Source of the DNA: Cupriavidus necator N-1
GTDB lineage: Bacteria; Pseudomonadota; Gammaproteobacteria; Burkholderiales; Burkholderiaceae
Assembly: GCF_000219215.1 (NCBI RefSeq)
Contig: NC_015723.1
Span: forward strand, 496,001 to 560,000
Direction of reading: 5' to 3'
DNA: 64,000 bases
The position numbers and the translations under genes were made by a program. Under the pieces are notes generated by a model. The model was not told the origin of the DNA and did no database searches. It saw only the letters and a program-made list of their open reading frames with translations. This document shows positions 1 to 8,969 of the stretch, in pieces; position 1 is the stretch's first letter, and every line of letters begins with the position of its first letter.

Positions 1-860
1 CTGGCCTGTTCCCACTGCTGGCGCAGCGTGGCGGCGATGGTGCCGAGCGTATCGGTCCAGCTGGCAAAGCGCTGTTCATCGCGCGCAGCCAGCTCGGCCT
101 GCAGCGCAACGGCCGCCTTCGGGGCGTCCGTTGCAGCCTGCACCAGACGGTCGATCTCAGCGAGGGTGCGACTGGCATGCGCCTGGGTCTGGGTCGAGAT
201 GTCGCGCACGCTCTGCGCCAGCGTCGTGCTGATCTCGTCCTGGCGGCTTACCGTATGCGCGTTCAGCTGTTCCCACTCCTGGCGCAACGCGGCCGTCATA
301 GTGCCGAGCGTATCGGTCCAGGCGGCGAAGCGCTGTGCATCGCGCGAAGCCAGTTCCGCCTGCAGCGCGACGGCCGCCTTCGGCGCGTCCGACGCGGCTT
401 GCACCAGGCGGTCGATTTCCGCGAGGGTCTGGCTGGCATGCGCCTGGGTCTGGGCCGAGATCTCGCGCACGCTCTGCGCCAGCGTCGTGCTGATCTCGTC
501 CTGGCGGCTTACCGTATGCGCGTTCAGTTGCTCCCACTCCTGCCGCAACGCGGCCGTCATGGTGCCGAGCGTGTCGGTCCAGGCGGCGAAGCGCTGTGCA
601 TCGCGCGAAGCCAGTTCCGCCTGCAGCGCGACGGCCGCCTTCGGCGCGTCCGAAGCGGCTTGCACCAGGCGGTCGATCTCCGCAAGGGTCTGGCTGGCAT
701 GCGCCTGGGTCTGGGCCGAGATCTCGCGCACGCTCTGCGCCAGCGTCGTGCTGATTTCGTCCTGGCGGCTTACCGTGTGGGCGTTCAGTTGCTCCAACTC
801 CTGGCGCAAGCCAGCCGTCATGGTGCCGAGAGTATCGGCCCAGGCCGACAGGCGCTGCGC
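1..860. repeat. 261-bp in-frame tandem repeats coding the DUF802 tail
   Basis: The motif GTGCCGAGNGTNTCGG recurs at 40, 301, 562 and 823, an exact 261-bp (87-codon) period. The units from 301 and 562 differ at only a few percent of positions by eye. The unit from 40 is slightly more diverged, and the one from 823 decays after about 40 bases. The near identity at the DNA level implies recent duplication or gene conversion inside the DUF802 gene. Confidence 0.9.
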
Positions 861-2198
861 GTCGTGCGCGGCCAGTTGCGTCTGCAGCCCGGCATGCGAC
901 TCGCCCACGGTGCGCACCAGTGTCGCAGCCTGTTCGCCGATCGCGACCGCGGCGGCCGTCAGGGCCTGCTGGTTGTCGCTGGCGAGCTTCTCGCCGGTAC
1001 GCTCCTGGCGCGACAGCGCCTCGCGCCATGCGTCGGCAGCGCTGGCGGCAGCCGTGTCGAGACGGGTGGCGACACCGTCCAGCAGCCCGGCCGAACGTTG
1101 TTCGAAGGTCTGGGCAAAGCCGTCGAGGGACGTGCGCAGGTCCGCTGCCAGTGCCTCGCTCGCGCGTTGATGCCCGGCCAGCGCCTGGTTCCACGTATCC
1201 GCGACGCCCGCGGTGGCGCTCTCGAAGCGGCTCGATACCCCATCCAGATGCTGTTGCACGGCGTGGGTCACGGTGTCGCGCAAGGCCGTGGTTTCGCGTG
1301 CCAGGCCCGCCATGGTCGCGTCCACCGCAGGCTGGATCGCTGCGCTTGAGGCGCGGGCGCTGTCGGCAATGCTGTCCTTCAGCGATTGCTCCACCGAAGA
1401 CGCCAGGCGCGTGTAGACCACTTCGGTCTTGCCGTGGAAGGCGTCCTGGCTGGCGGCCAGGCGCTCGGTCAGGGCCTGGTTCTGTTCCGCCATCGTGGTC
1501 ATCATGGCCTGCATGCGCTCGACCAGTGCCGGCATCACGTCGGCTTGGCGCTGCAGCAGCCGGAACGCTTCATCACGCTGGTGGCCGCGCGAGTAGGGGC
1601 GCAGCGTGGTGGCGATGCGGGCGTCCAGCGCCTGCGCGGCCTGGATCCGCTCGCCCCGGCACAATGCCGACAACAGCCCCAGCATCGCGGACGTGGCCAC
1701 GCCCGCGACCGAGGTGCCGAACGCAAAGCCCAGGCCCTTGACCGGTGCGGCCAGCGAGGCGCGGATGGCCTGCAGGTCGGTGGCGGTCTCCAGCGCGATG
1801 CCGGTGCCGCGCAGGGTCGCCACCATGCCCAGGAACGTGCCCAGCATGCCCAGCAGCACCAGCAGCCCGACCAGGTAGGGTGTCAGCGCGGGGCCGGGCA
1901 GGCCGACGCGCTCGCCTTCCACGCGCAGGCGGGCGCTGTCGCGCAGGCTGGGATGCAGCCGTTCCAGCCAGCTGCCAAGGCTGGCCGGCGCTTCGGACAG
2001 GCTGGCGACGGCCTGCGCCAGCGTGGCGGTGGCCTGCCGGTAGCGGTACAGCTCAAACGCCCCCGCCAGGTAGCAGCCGCCGATCAGCAGCGTCACGGCC
2101 AGCGCCAGGAAGTTCGTGCCTGCATAGCCGGCGGCGATCCAGCACACGATGGCCAGGCCCGCCAGGAAAGCGACAATATGGGTAAGGTATCGGGTCAT
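1..2198 (-). CDS. DUF802 protein, MotA/ExbB-like with repeat tail (3' end outside window)
   Basis: Partial gene of about 732 codons in the window; no stop is reached before the left edge. It begins MTRYLTHIVAFLAGL with two N-terminal membrane segments. A longer hydrophobic hairpin follows around residues 115-185, with the MotA/TolQ/ExbB-like signature LLGMLGTFLGMVATL and later FGTSVAGVATSAMLG. The rest is alanine/glutamine-rich predicted coiled coil. At its far end it consists of 87-residue tandem repeats, which fits DUF802, a family defined by repeats. It lies 10 bp downstream of the DUF3348 gene and is probably co-transcribed with it. The topology (proton-channel-like base plus long cytoplasmic helical tail) resembles ZorA and other ion-driven motor proteins; that is inference. 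The function is unknown. Confidence 0.85.
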   Translation of the reverse strand, partial: MTRYLTHIVAFLAGLAIVCWIAAGYAGTNFLALAVTLLIGGCYLAGAFELYRYRQATATLAQAVASLSEAPASLGSWLERLHPSLRDSARLRVEGERVGLPGPALTPYLVGLLVLLGMLGTFLGMVATLRGTGIALETATDLQAIRASLAAPVKGLGFAFGTSVAGVATSAMLGLLSALCRGERIQAAQALDARIATTLRPYSRGHQRDEAFRLLQRQADVMPALVERMQAMMTTMAEQNQALTERLAASQDAFHGKTEVVYTRLASSVEQSLKDSIADSARASSAAIQPAVDATMAGLARETTALRDTVTHAVQQHLDGVSSRFESATAGVADTWNQALAGHQRASEALAADLRTSLDGFAQTFEQRSAGLLDGVATRLDTAAASAADAWREALSRQERTGEKLASDNQQALTAAAVAIGEQAATLVRTVGESHAGLQTQLAAHDAQRLSAWADTLGTMTAGLRQELEQLNAHTVSRQDEISTTLAQSVREISAQTQAHASQTLAEIDRLVQAASDAPKAAVALQAELASRDAQRFAAWTDTLGTMTAALRQEWEQLNAHTVSRQDEISTTLAQSVREISAQTQAHASQTLAEIDRLVQAASDAPKAAVALQAELASRDAQRFAAWTDTLGTMTAALRQEWEQLNAHTVSRQDEISTTLAQSVRDISTQTQAHASRTLAEIDRLVQAATDAPKAAVALQAELAARDEQRFASWTDTLGTIAATLRQQWEQA

Positions 2199-2208
2199 GA
2201 TGTTCTGG

Positions 2209-2949
2209 TTAGCTGTCTTGCAGCGCCGCCAGCAAGCCTTCAAGGGGCTGCCAGCGGATGTCGAGTTCGGCGAGCAATACGCTCTGCATATCCTTGCGGA
2301 ATACCCCCAGCCATGCACCGGGCCTGGCCGTTGCGGGCTGTCCCGCGGCTTGGGCTTCGGCCAGCGCCGCGGCTTCGGCCTGGCGCAGGCGCTGGAAATG
2401 CGGCTCCAGCATCGTCGGCAAGGCGCCCAGCAGGCTCTGTTCGCGCGCGCCCAGCACGCGCTCCATCACGGCATCGACCATGGCCAGCTTGGCCATGCCG
2501 GGTGCGTGGCCGGACAACGCGCCGCGCAGGCGCCCGCGCAGGTCGCCGATCGCGGTCTCCATGGTCTGTTGCAGCGTCAGGTAGCGCTGGCGATAGACCG
2601 CGTAGTCGACCTGCGCATCCACGGGGTCGGGCAGCGCGGACGGCCGGGCCGGCCCGCGCCGCTTGCCGGCAAGCGTGGTGTCTTCCACGATGGCATCGGC
2701 AAGCGCGGCGCGCACGCGCGCGCATTCCCGTGCCTCAGTGCTGTCGGCAGCACGTGCGGCAGGCGGCGCTGCCGGCGCATTGGCCTTCAGCGCCGATGAC
2801 AGCGCGATCGCATCCGCCCAGCCAAGCCATTGGCTCAGCTGGCTCGAGAGCGAGCTCGCAGGAGGAGGGGCATCGGCGTCAGTCAGGCGAGCCAGCAGGC
2901 GGACGAGCGTCGGGCCGCTGAAACCTGTGCGCCGGGGCACTTGTAACAT
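2209..2949 (-). CDS. DUF3348 family protein
   Basis: 246-residue soluble, alanine-rich protein beginning MLQVPRRTGFSGPTLVRLL. The N-terminal part (VRLLARLTDAD, then QWLGWADAIALSSAL) and the central VDYAVYRQRYLTLQQTMETAIGD region match the DUF3348 family as I know it. That family is found in Burkholderiales next to a DUF802 gene. There is no signal peptide or membrane segment. It is the first gene of the minus-strand pair and ends 10 bp before the DUF802 start. It may be a cytoplasmic partner of the motor-like DUF802 protein; no activity can be assigned from sequence. Confidence 0.8.
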   Translation of the reverse strand: MLQVPRRTGFSGPTLVRLLARLTDADAPPPASSLSSQLSQWLGWADAIALSSALKANAPAAPPAARAADSTEARECARVRAALADAIVEDTTLAGKRRGPARPSALPDPVDAQVDYAVYRQRYLTLQQTMETAIGDLRGRLRGALSGHAPGMAKLAMVDAVMERVLGAREQSLLGALPTMLEPHFQRLRQAEAAALAEAQAAGQPATARPGAWLGVFRKDMQSVLLAELDIRWQPLEGLLAALQDS

Positions 2950-3164
2950 TGCGCCGGATTCGAAAAATCCAGCAGTTTACACGCCCGGGCGGCGGCGCGG
3001 CCGATATCGGCCAGCGCTTGACTACCCGCATTTGAGGCATTGCCCTGCGCATGGACGGCAGGCAGTTGGTGTGCCGCCGGTGCGCCTACGGCGGTAGGGT
3101 GCCAATTGCAGGCATTCCGATGCAACATCAGTCCCCCTGTGAAACGCGATTTCAAGGGGAAGAC

Positions 3165-4232
3165 ATGAAGACCAAACTGCATCGCCTGAAAGTCCTGAGC
3201 GCAGTCCTCTGCGTGACCCTGGCCGCCTGCGGCGGGGGCGGTGACGGCAACGGCGGCGGCAGCGGCTCGTCGGGCGGCACTGGCAACAGCGGCAATACCA
3301 GCGGCACTGGTGGCACGGGTGGTACTGGTGGCACGGGCGGCACCGGCGGCAGCACCGCCACCAGGACGGTGATGTTCGAGGCCACGCCCGTGACCGGGAC
3401 CAGCGCCGAGTTCCTGACCCAGCTGAATGGGCAGGGTGCACGTGGCTTCCGTTTCGTCAGCGGCTTCTATTTCCTCGGGAACCCGGCAGGTTCCGAGCAG
3501 AAAGGCGTCTACGTCAAGGACGCGCAGACAACCTATAGCTATGAGCTGCCGCAGGAACCGGGCGGCGCCGATGTCCAGGCGTGGGTCACCGCGTACGAGG
3601 CCTGGCTGAACAGCCATGGCGCGCGTGGCTTCGTCTGGGGCGGGCCCTACATGGTGGGCGGCCAGATCCATGCGCTGATGCGCAAGGACAACGGGTCGTC
3701 GTCGACTTTCTCGTACAAGGTTGTGGTGGTGGACACCAATGCCAGCCTGTCGGCCTTTGTGCAGAACCAGGCCAACCCGTTGGGCGCGGACGGCTACTAC
3801 CTGGCGGTCCCCGCGTACCTGGGCCCGTTCGGCGTGAGCAGCACCGTAGCCATCTTCCGCAAGGACCTGCAGGGCAGCGCCCGCTATGGCTATGAGGTCC
3901 TGTCCAATCCGGCCAGCGACGGCGATCTCGTCGCCCAGATCAACACGGAGGGTGTGCGCGGCTATCGGTTCAAGGTGCCGTTCGTCAGCGGCGGCACGCA
4001 GGTCAACCTCTATGAGAAGGACCTGTCGCAGTCCAGCACCTTCCGCTTCTACGACTTCGCGTCGCAGCAGACCAGCGCGGGCTTCCTGACCCAGGCCAAC
4101 GCCGAAGGGCAGAAGGGCTCTAGCCTGATGGGCGCCTATGGGTTGCCGAGCGGCACCATCCGGGACTTCTACTTCGAGCCGGCCAGCTGCACCGGCTTCC
4201 TCTGCGATACGCGCAGCCTGTTCGGCCTGTAA
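3165..4232 (+). CDS. Repeat-containing lipoprotein with glycine/threonine linker
   Basis: 355 residues. The start at 3165 (after AAGGGGA) gives a lipoprotein signal ending LAAC, with the lipidated Cys at 22; an upstream in-frame start would bury this signal. A low-complexity Gly/Thr/Ser linker (about 23-63, including TGGTGGTGGTGG) is followed by repeats of roughly 52-60 residues. Each has a G-A/V-R/D-G-F/Y motif (residues 91, 152, 208, 263, 316) and, about 25 residues later, a Lys-Asp pair (118, 174, 233, 285) within an aromatic strand-like stretch. I do not recognise the family. It looks like a surface or periplasmic protein of repeated beta units on a flexible tether. Confidence 0.8.
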   Translation: MKTKLHRLKVLSAVLCVTLAACGGGGDGNGGGSGSSGGTGNSGNTSGTGGTGGTGGTGGTGGSTATRTVMFEATPVTGTSAEFLTQLNGQGARGFRFVSGFYFLGNPAGSEQKGVYVKDAQTTYSYELPQEPGGADVQAWVTAYEAWLNSHGARGFVWGGPYMVGGQIHALMRKDNGSSSTFSYKVVVVDTNASLSAFVQNQANPLGADGYYLAVPAYLGPFGVSSTVAIFRKDLQGSARYGYEVLSNPASDGDLVAQINTEGVRGYRFKVPFVSGGTQVNLYEKDLSQSSTFRFYDFASQQTSAGFLTQANAEGQKGSSLMGAYGLPSGTIRDFYFEPASCTGFLCDTRSLFGL

Positions 4233-4241
4233 GCGCCTGGC

Positions 4242-4260
4242 GCCGGGGTTTTCCCCCGGC
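4242..4260 (+). terminator. Hairpin after the repeat lipoprotein
   Basis: GCCGGGG-TTTT-CCCCCGGC stem-loop starting 10 bp after the lipoprotein stop. No T-tract follows, so termination strength is uncertain. Confidence 0.5.
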
Positions 4261-4358
4261 ACCGGCGTGCCCATGTGCAGTCAAGGTAATACAATCCACC
4301 TGACCAGGCGACGAGACCAATCGACAAGACCATACGCGCGAACCGGGGTGGGAAATCA

Positions 4359-5048
4359 ATGACACGAAGTCAAGGCGCCGCAGAGAACAACAACGACGAC
4401 AACATCGACGACAGCGGGTGCCGCAACTATGCCATCGTGGTGGATGACCACCCGCTGATGGCGCGCGGCATTGCCGGCTACCTTGCGGCGCATTGCGGGT
4501 TTGACGCTGCCCTGCATGCAGCCGATGCGAAGGAGTGCGCGGCGTTGACGGAGCGGGAGGGATGCCCGGCGCTGCTGGTGGTGGATTTCTGGCTGCCGGA
4601 CGGCACCGCTGTCGGGGTGCTGCGTGAAGCCGCGGCGCGCCTGCCCGCCTGCAAGCTGCTGGTGATGAGCGCCGACGACGATGCGCGCGTTTGCATCAAG
4701 GCGCGCGAGGCCGGCGCGCACGGCTTTATCCTGAAGAACGAGCCCCCGGAGGTCTTCGCCACGGCGGTAGCGTCGCTGCGCCGGGGGCGGCGCTGGTTCC
4801 AGCAGGCGGGGCCGCCGTCGGCGCGGCGCGAGTTGCCGCTGGAGCCCAGCGAACTGGGCCTGACCGCGCGCCAGGCCGAGGTGCTTGGCATGATGCTGCG
4901 CGGCCTGCCGAACAAGCGCATCGCCCTGACCCTGTCGGTGTCGGAGCAGACCGTCAAGGAGCACGTCACCGCGATCCTCGGCAAGCTCGGCGTGCGCAAC
5001 CGGATCGAGGCCATCGCCCTGCTGCACGGCCGCAGGCTGGAATCTTGA
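4359..5048 (+). CDS. NarL/FixJ-family response regulator
   Basis: 229 residues. The N-terminal receiver domain (about 23-140) has the acidic pair D29-D30, the phosphoacceptor D76 in LLVVDFWLPDG and the conserved Lys in FILKNEPP. The C-terminal LuxR-type helix-turn-helix reads LTARQAEVLGMMLRGLPNKR with the recognition helix SEQTVKEHVTAILGKLG. A polar Asn/Asp-rich stretch precedes the receiver. The stop overlaps the TTG start of the hybrid kinase gene, so the two form a translationally coupled two-component pair. The signal and the target genes are not evident; the upstream lipoprotein is one candidate. Confidence 0.9.
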   Translation: MTRSQGAAENNNDDNIDDSGCRNYAIVVDDHPLMARGIAGYLAAHCGFDAALHAADAKECAALTEREGCPALLVVDFWLPDGTAVGVLREAAARLPACKLLVMSADDDARVCIKAREAGAHGFILKNEPPEVFATAVASLRRGRRWFQQAGPPSARRELPLEPSELGLTARQAEVLGMMLRGLPNKRIALTLSVSEQTVKEHVTAILGKLGVRNRIEAIALLHGRRLES

Positions 5049-6841
5049 AGAAGGCCCTCGCCCGGCTGCTGGGCTTGTCGCGCCCGGATGCGGATGCCGA
5101 CATCAGCCCGCGCGCGCGCGCGCGGCTGCTGGACATGACGTTCGGGCGCCTGGTGTTCAGCGTCAATGCGATTCCGTTCGTAGGGTTGCCTTTCGTCATT
5201 TGGCTGTATGTCCAGCAGCTGGACGGCGGCGCGCTGCTGGCCTGGACGCTGGGGTATGGCGTCGCGGCGGTGTGGATGCAGTTGCGGTTCCGTCGCTACA
5301 AGCAAGAGCGGGAAGACGATGACGCCCTGGTCCGGCGCTGGTTGCCGTTTGTGCAGCACGTGGCGCTGGTGCACGGCTTCTGCCTGTCGCTGGCCGCCGT
5401 CCTGACGGCCAGCCTGGGGGGCTTCGACTTCAAGCTGCTGCTGTATATCAGTATCGCCGCCATCGTGGCGGCCAATGCCACGCACCAGACGCCGATCCTC
5501 GGTGTATTCCAGCGCTTCTTCGTTGCCTGCTGGACCTTGCAGATCGTCAACACCCCGCGCAGCTTCCCCGAGCACTGGCCGTTCGTGCTGCCGCTGGCGC
5601 TGCTGTATGCGCTGGCCATCTACCGGCACGCGCTGATCGCCAACCAGTTTTTCCGGCAGCAGGTCCGGCTGGAGGATGACGGCATCCGCCTGGCCGAGCG
5701 CTACCGGCTGGCCAAGGAAGAGGCCGAGAAGGCCCTGCACGCCAAGAACCTGTTTCTCACCACCGCCAGCCACGACTTGCGCCAGCCCGTGCATGCCATG
5801 GGCTTCCTGATCGAAGCCATTGCGCGGCGCAACCGCGACCCGGCCCTGATCCCGCCGCTGGAAGACCTGCGGCGCAGCGTGCGCTCGGTGCACCTGATGT
5901 TCAATTCACTGCTCGATCTCTCCAGGATCGAAGGCGGCATTGCCAGCCCGCGCAATACCGCGGTGGCGTTTGCGCCGTTGGTCGAAGAGGTGGCGTCGCT
6001 GTTCCGGGAAGAGGCGCGCAGCCGCGGCCTGGACCTGCGCGTGCGCCTGCCCGCAGGCGCCGCCGCGGTGCTGGCCGATCCCGCACTGCTGCGCCAGTCG
6101 CTGGTCAACCTGGTGCACAACGCGCTGCGCTATACCAAGCGCGGCGGGGTGCTGGTGTCCGCGCGGCGGCGCGGCAGCCACTGGCTGCTGGAGGTCTGGG
6201 ACACCGGCGTGGGAATTGCTAGCGAAGAGAAGGGGCGGGTCTACTCGCCGTTCTATCGCAACGAACATGCGTGGCGCATCGACAGCGCGGGCCATGGCCT
6301 GGGCCTGGCCGTGGTGGCGCGCTGCGCCACGCTGATGGGCGCCACCTACGGACTGGACTCGGTGGAGCGCCGCGGCTCCAGGTTCTGGCTGCGCTTTCCT
6401 GAAGCGAAGCCGCTGGCCCCGACGGCGATCGAACCGGTCTACGAGCCCGATGGCCTGTCGGCTTCCACCCTGCTGCAGGGCGTCTGCCTGATCGTCGAGG
6501 ACGACCCGCTGGTGACCGCTGCGTGGACCAGCCTGATGGAGGCCTGGGGCGTGCAGGCGGCGTGCGCGGCGTCGGGGCAGGAAGCCCTGGCACTGGTCGA
6601 TGCCGGCCTGCAGCCCCAGGCGATCCTGTGCGACCAGCGCCTGCGCTCCGGCGAGAGCGGCTTCGAGGTGCTCAAAGCGCTGTTCGAACGCTGCCCGGAC
6701 GCAAGCGGCGCCATGGTCAGCGGCGAGTTCGATTCCGAGGCGCTCATGCAGGCCGAGCGCGAAGGCTACCTGGTCCTGCACAAGCCGCTGGAACCATCGC
6801 AGCTGCATGCCTTGCTGTTCCAATGGCTCTGTGCTGCCTGA
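5045..6841 (+). CDS. Hybrid sensor histidine kinase/response regulator
   Basis: About 598 residues from a TTG at 5045, which overlaps the regulator stop; an ATG at 5135 is the alternative start. Six hydrophobic segments lie in the first 210 residues (for example VFSVNAIPFVGLPFVIWLYV and FVLPLALLYALAIYRH). A HisKA H-box follows, TASHDLRQPVHAMGF, with His243. The HATPase domain has N-box NLVHNALRYT, DTGVGI and GLGLAVV. A C-terminal receiver domain carries Asp530 in ILCDQRLRSG and ends HKPLEPSQL. It forms a pair with the preceding NarL-type regulator. There is no recognisable periplasmic sensor, so the signal is probably sensed in or at the membrane. Confidence 0.88.
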   Translation: MKKALARLLGLSRPDADADISPRARARLLDMTFGRLVFSVNAIPFVGLPFVIWLYVQQLDGGALLAWTLGYGVAAVWMQLRFRRYKQEREDDDALVRRWLPFVQHVALVHGFCLSLAAVLTASLGGFDFKLLLYISIAAIVAANATHQTPILGVFQRFFVACWTLQIVNTPRSFPEHWPFVLPLALLYALAIYRHALIANQFFRQQVRLEDDGIRLAERYRLAKEEAEKALHAKNLFLTTASHDLRQPVHAMGFLIEAIARRNRDPALIPPLEDLRRSVRSVHLMFNSLLDLSRIEGGIASPRNTAVAFAPLVEEVASLFREEARSRGLDLRVRLPAGAAAVLADPALLRQSLVNLVHNALRYTKRGGVLVSARRRGSHWLLEVWDTGVGIASEEKGRVYSPFYRNEHAWRIDSAGHGLGLAVVARCATLMGATYGLDSVERRGSRFWLRFPEAKPLAPTAIEPVYEPDGLSASTLLQGVCLIVEDDPLVTAAWTSLMEAWGVQAACAASGQEALALVDAGLQPQAILCDQRLRSGESGFEVLKALFERCPDASGAMVSGEFDSEALMQAEREGYLVLHKPLEPSQLHALLFQWLCAA

Positions 6842-7019
6842 CAGCATAGATGGATGGTTCTGCCTGCGGCTGTGGTGCCACTCAGGCATCTCTGGGGCGA
6901 AAGAAGTGTCCAGGTCGACTTTATTCAGATCACCTGAAGAATTTATTTAGTTCACTTTTTTCCACCTCTCAGCGACAGTCTAGCGACCGCAGATCGCGAT
7001 ACTGGAAAGAGAGGGCCCC

Positions 7020-8396
7020 ATGTCTATCTCAAACCGCGCTGTCGCTGCCTCCATGCTGGCCGTTTCCATGTTGGCGGGCCTGGCCGGATGCCATAGCCCG
7101 TCGGCCGCGGCGTTGGCTGCGGCGTCGGCTGTCACGTCGCGCCCCGACCCGGCCGCGGTGTCGGAACAGGACATCAACGATGCCTACGTCTACCTGCTGG
7201 GCCGGCTGCTAGTCCTGCGCCAGCAGCAAATCGACTTCCAGAAGGAAGGCTTCCAGTGGAACCGGATCATTCATCGCGACGTCGGCGGTGTGTCGTGGGC
7301 CAACCCCAATCTGGATGTCGCCTACAGCGAGGCCTGGGTTGCAGTCGACGAAAAGACCTGCACGGTCTTCAGCGTGCCGGCCATCAAGGGGCGCTACTAC
7401 ACCATTCAGTTCCTGAACGGCTGGGGCGAAACCGTCGCCAATATCAACGAGCGCAACTATCCGGACCATCCAAGCGGCGAATTCGCGATGTGCCTGAAGG
7501 GCGCCACTGCGGCACTTTCGCCCAACGCCAGGCGCATCGACCTGCCGGCCAAGACCTCACGGGTGCTGGCCCGGGTGGAAATCGGTGCAGACAAGAAGCA
7601 GGCCATTGCGCTGCAGCATCAGATCACGACGCGGATCACTGGCACGCCGACGATTGCCCCGGTGCCTGCCACGCCCGCCTTCAGCAATGACAAGCTCCCC
7701 GGTGTCGAGGCCTTTGACTCGGCGGTCGTTGCGCTTCGCTCGGAGCCGGACATCAATCCGGGCATGGAGCCCATCCAGGCCAAGGTGCGCGCCGTGAGTG
7801 CCGCGGTGGCCAGCAGCCCCGCCGAACGCGCGCGGGTGGACAAGATCATCCGCGAGAAGACGCTGCCGGCGTTCTTCCAGTCGTTCTCCACCGCAGGTAC
7901 CGTCAGGAACGGCTGGAACCGGCCCGCTACCATTGGCAAGTACGGCAGCGACTACCAGACCCGCACCCGCATCGACCTGGGCGGGATCTGGGCCAACAGC
8001 ACGGATGAGGTCGTCTATTTCAAGACGGATACAGACGGGACCGGCACCAAGCTCGACGGCGGCAATGTCTACACCATCACCTTCCCGAAGGGCGAGCTGC
8101 CTGCCCGCCACGTCAAATACTTCTGGTCGGTGATCGCGGTGGATTCCAGGAACTTCCGCGTGATCCCGAATGCGAAGAACCGGTTCCTGATCAACAAACA
8201 GTCCAGGCTGAGCTATGGCACGGACGATTCGCTGACGCTGTACTTCGGGCCTGCCCGTCCGAAGGACGCGCCTGACGGCAACTGGCTGCCCACGCCCAAG
8301 GGAAAGAACTACAACCTGACGTTCCGTCTCTATGGGCCGGACCAGCCGGTCCTGTCCGGGGAGTGGTTCCCGGCGCCGCTGGTCAAGCGCAACTGA
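7020..8396 (+). CDS. DUF1254/DUF1214 lipoprotein
   Basis: 458 residues with a lipoprotein signal ending LAGC (Cys24). The body matches the DUF1254 (residues about 70-190, FQWNRIIHRDVGGVSWANPNLDVAYSEAWV split around WANPN) plus DUF1214 (about 330-440, YTITFPKGELPARHVKYFWS, then SRLSYGTDDSLTLYFGP) arrangement. These proteins are widespread in proteobacteria and have no assigned reaction. SD-like GAGAGG lies just before the start. The gene stands alone, preceded by an AT-rich promoter region (about 6930-6975) and followed by a hairpin at 8417. Confidence 0.85.
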   Translation: MSISNRAVAASMLAVSMLAGLAGCHSPSAAALAAASAVTSRPDPAAVSEQDINDAYVYLLGRLLVLRQQQIDFQKEGFQWNRIIHRDVGGVSWANPNLDVAYSEAWVAVDEKTCTVFSVPAIKGRYYTIQFLNGWGETVANINERNYPDHPSGEFAMCLKGATAALSPNARRIDLPAKTSRVLARVEIGADKKQAIALQHQITTRITGTPTIAPVPATPAFSNDKLPGVEAFDSAVVALRSEPDINPGMEPIQAKVRAVSAAVASSPAERARVDKIIREKTLPAFFQSFSTAGTVRNGWNRPATIGKYGSDYQTRTRIDLGGIWANSTDEVVYFKTDTDGTGTKLDGGNVYTITFPKGELPARHVKYFWSVIAVDSRNFRVIPNAKNRFLINKQSRLSYGTDDSLTLYFGPARPKDAPDGNWLPTPKGKNYNLTFRLYGPDQPVLSGEWFPAPLVKRN

Positions 8397-8416
8397 GCTG
8401 CAGGTGCGGACCCGGC

Positions 8417-8441
8417 GTCCCGTCCCGCAAACATACGGGAC
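8417..8441. terminator. Hairpin between convergent genes
   Basis: GTCCCGT and ACGGGAC arms separated by an 11-base loop, placed between the DUF1254 gene and the convergent glyoxalase-fold gene. It probably serves both strands. There is no clear T-tract. Confidence 0.5.
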
Positions 8442-8447
8442 AGGACA

Positions 8448-8813
8448 CTAATCCCCCGACACCTCGCAAAACCGCAGCCGGTTCCCGAACGGATCGGCCA
8501 CCTGCAGCATACGCCCCCAGCCCACATCCTCAACGCCGGGCCTGGCGTAAGGATAGGCCTTGGCAGACAGCTCCCGCTGCAGCGCATCGATATCCTCCAC
8601 TGTCACGAACACCGTCGATCCGGGCGTGGCGTCGCCATGGTGCTCGCTCAGGTGCAGCGTCAGGCCGCTGCGCCTGACCTGCGCGTACAGCGGCAAGCCG
8701 TCCTCAAACCGATGCTCCCAGTCGAGCGTGAAGCCGAGGAAGTCCAGGTAGAACTCCTTGGCCTTGTCGACCGAGAAGATCCGGAGGATGGGGATGCCGG
8801 CAGACAGGTTCAT
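8448..8813 (-). CDS. Glyoxalase-superfamily (VOC) protein
   Basis: 121 residues starting MNLSAGIPILRIFSVDKAKE. A single vicinal-oxygen-chelate fold: the N-terminal half carries FYLDFLGFTLDWEH, then an LTLHLSEHHGD strand, and the C-terminal half ends VADPFGNRLRFCE. The layout is typical of the bleomycin-resistance/glyoxalase-like group whose substrates are mostly unknown. The start at 8813 was chosen because conserved sequence begins there; a longer reading would add unrelated residues. It is divergent from the sulfonate-type binding protein gene. Confidence 0.85.
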   Translation of the reverse strand: MNLSAGIPILRIFSVDKAKEFYLDFLGFTLDWEHRFEDGLPLYAQVRRSGLTLHLSEHHGDATPGSTVFVTVEDIDALQRELSAKAYPYARPGVEDVGWGRMLQVADPFGNRLRFCEVSGD

Positions 8814-8969
8814 TGTTTTCTGTTCGGTAGTTGCGCAGGAGTGCCAGATCATAACGCCGGCCAGCGGTGATTCGCGCAGCCGGCGCATAAGCATTCGCGA
8901 CAATCTTCGTTGGCTTTGTGCGGGCCCATGACTAAGCTGGCGCTCCTGATGAAATCCCGGAGTACCGTC

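Noticed and set aside
40..860. Tandem repeat considered as CRISPR or transposon-related
   Set aside because: The units are 261 bp, contiguous, in frame and coding, with no spacers.
28..1349. Long plus-strand reading frames across the repeat region
   Set aside because: They are antisense shadows of the DUF802 gene. The minus-strand frame has the membrane signatures, a good start and periodic 87-residue repeats; the plus frames are Arg/Ser/Cys-rich without motifs.
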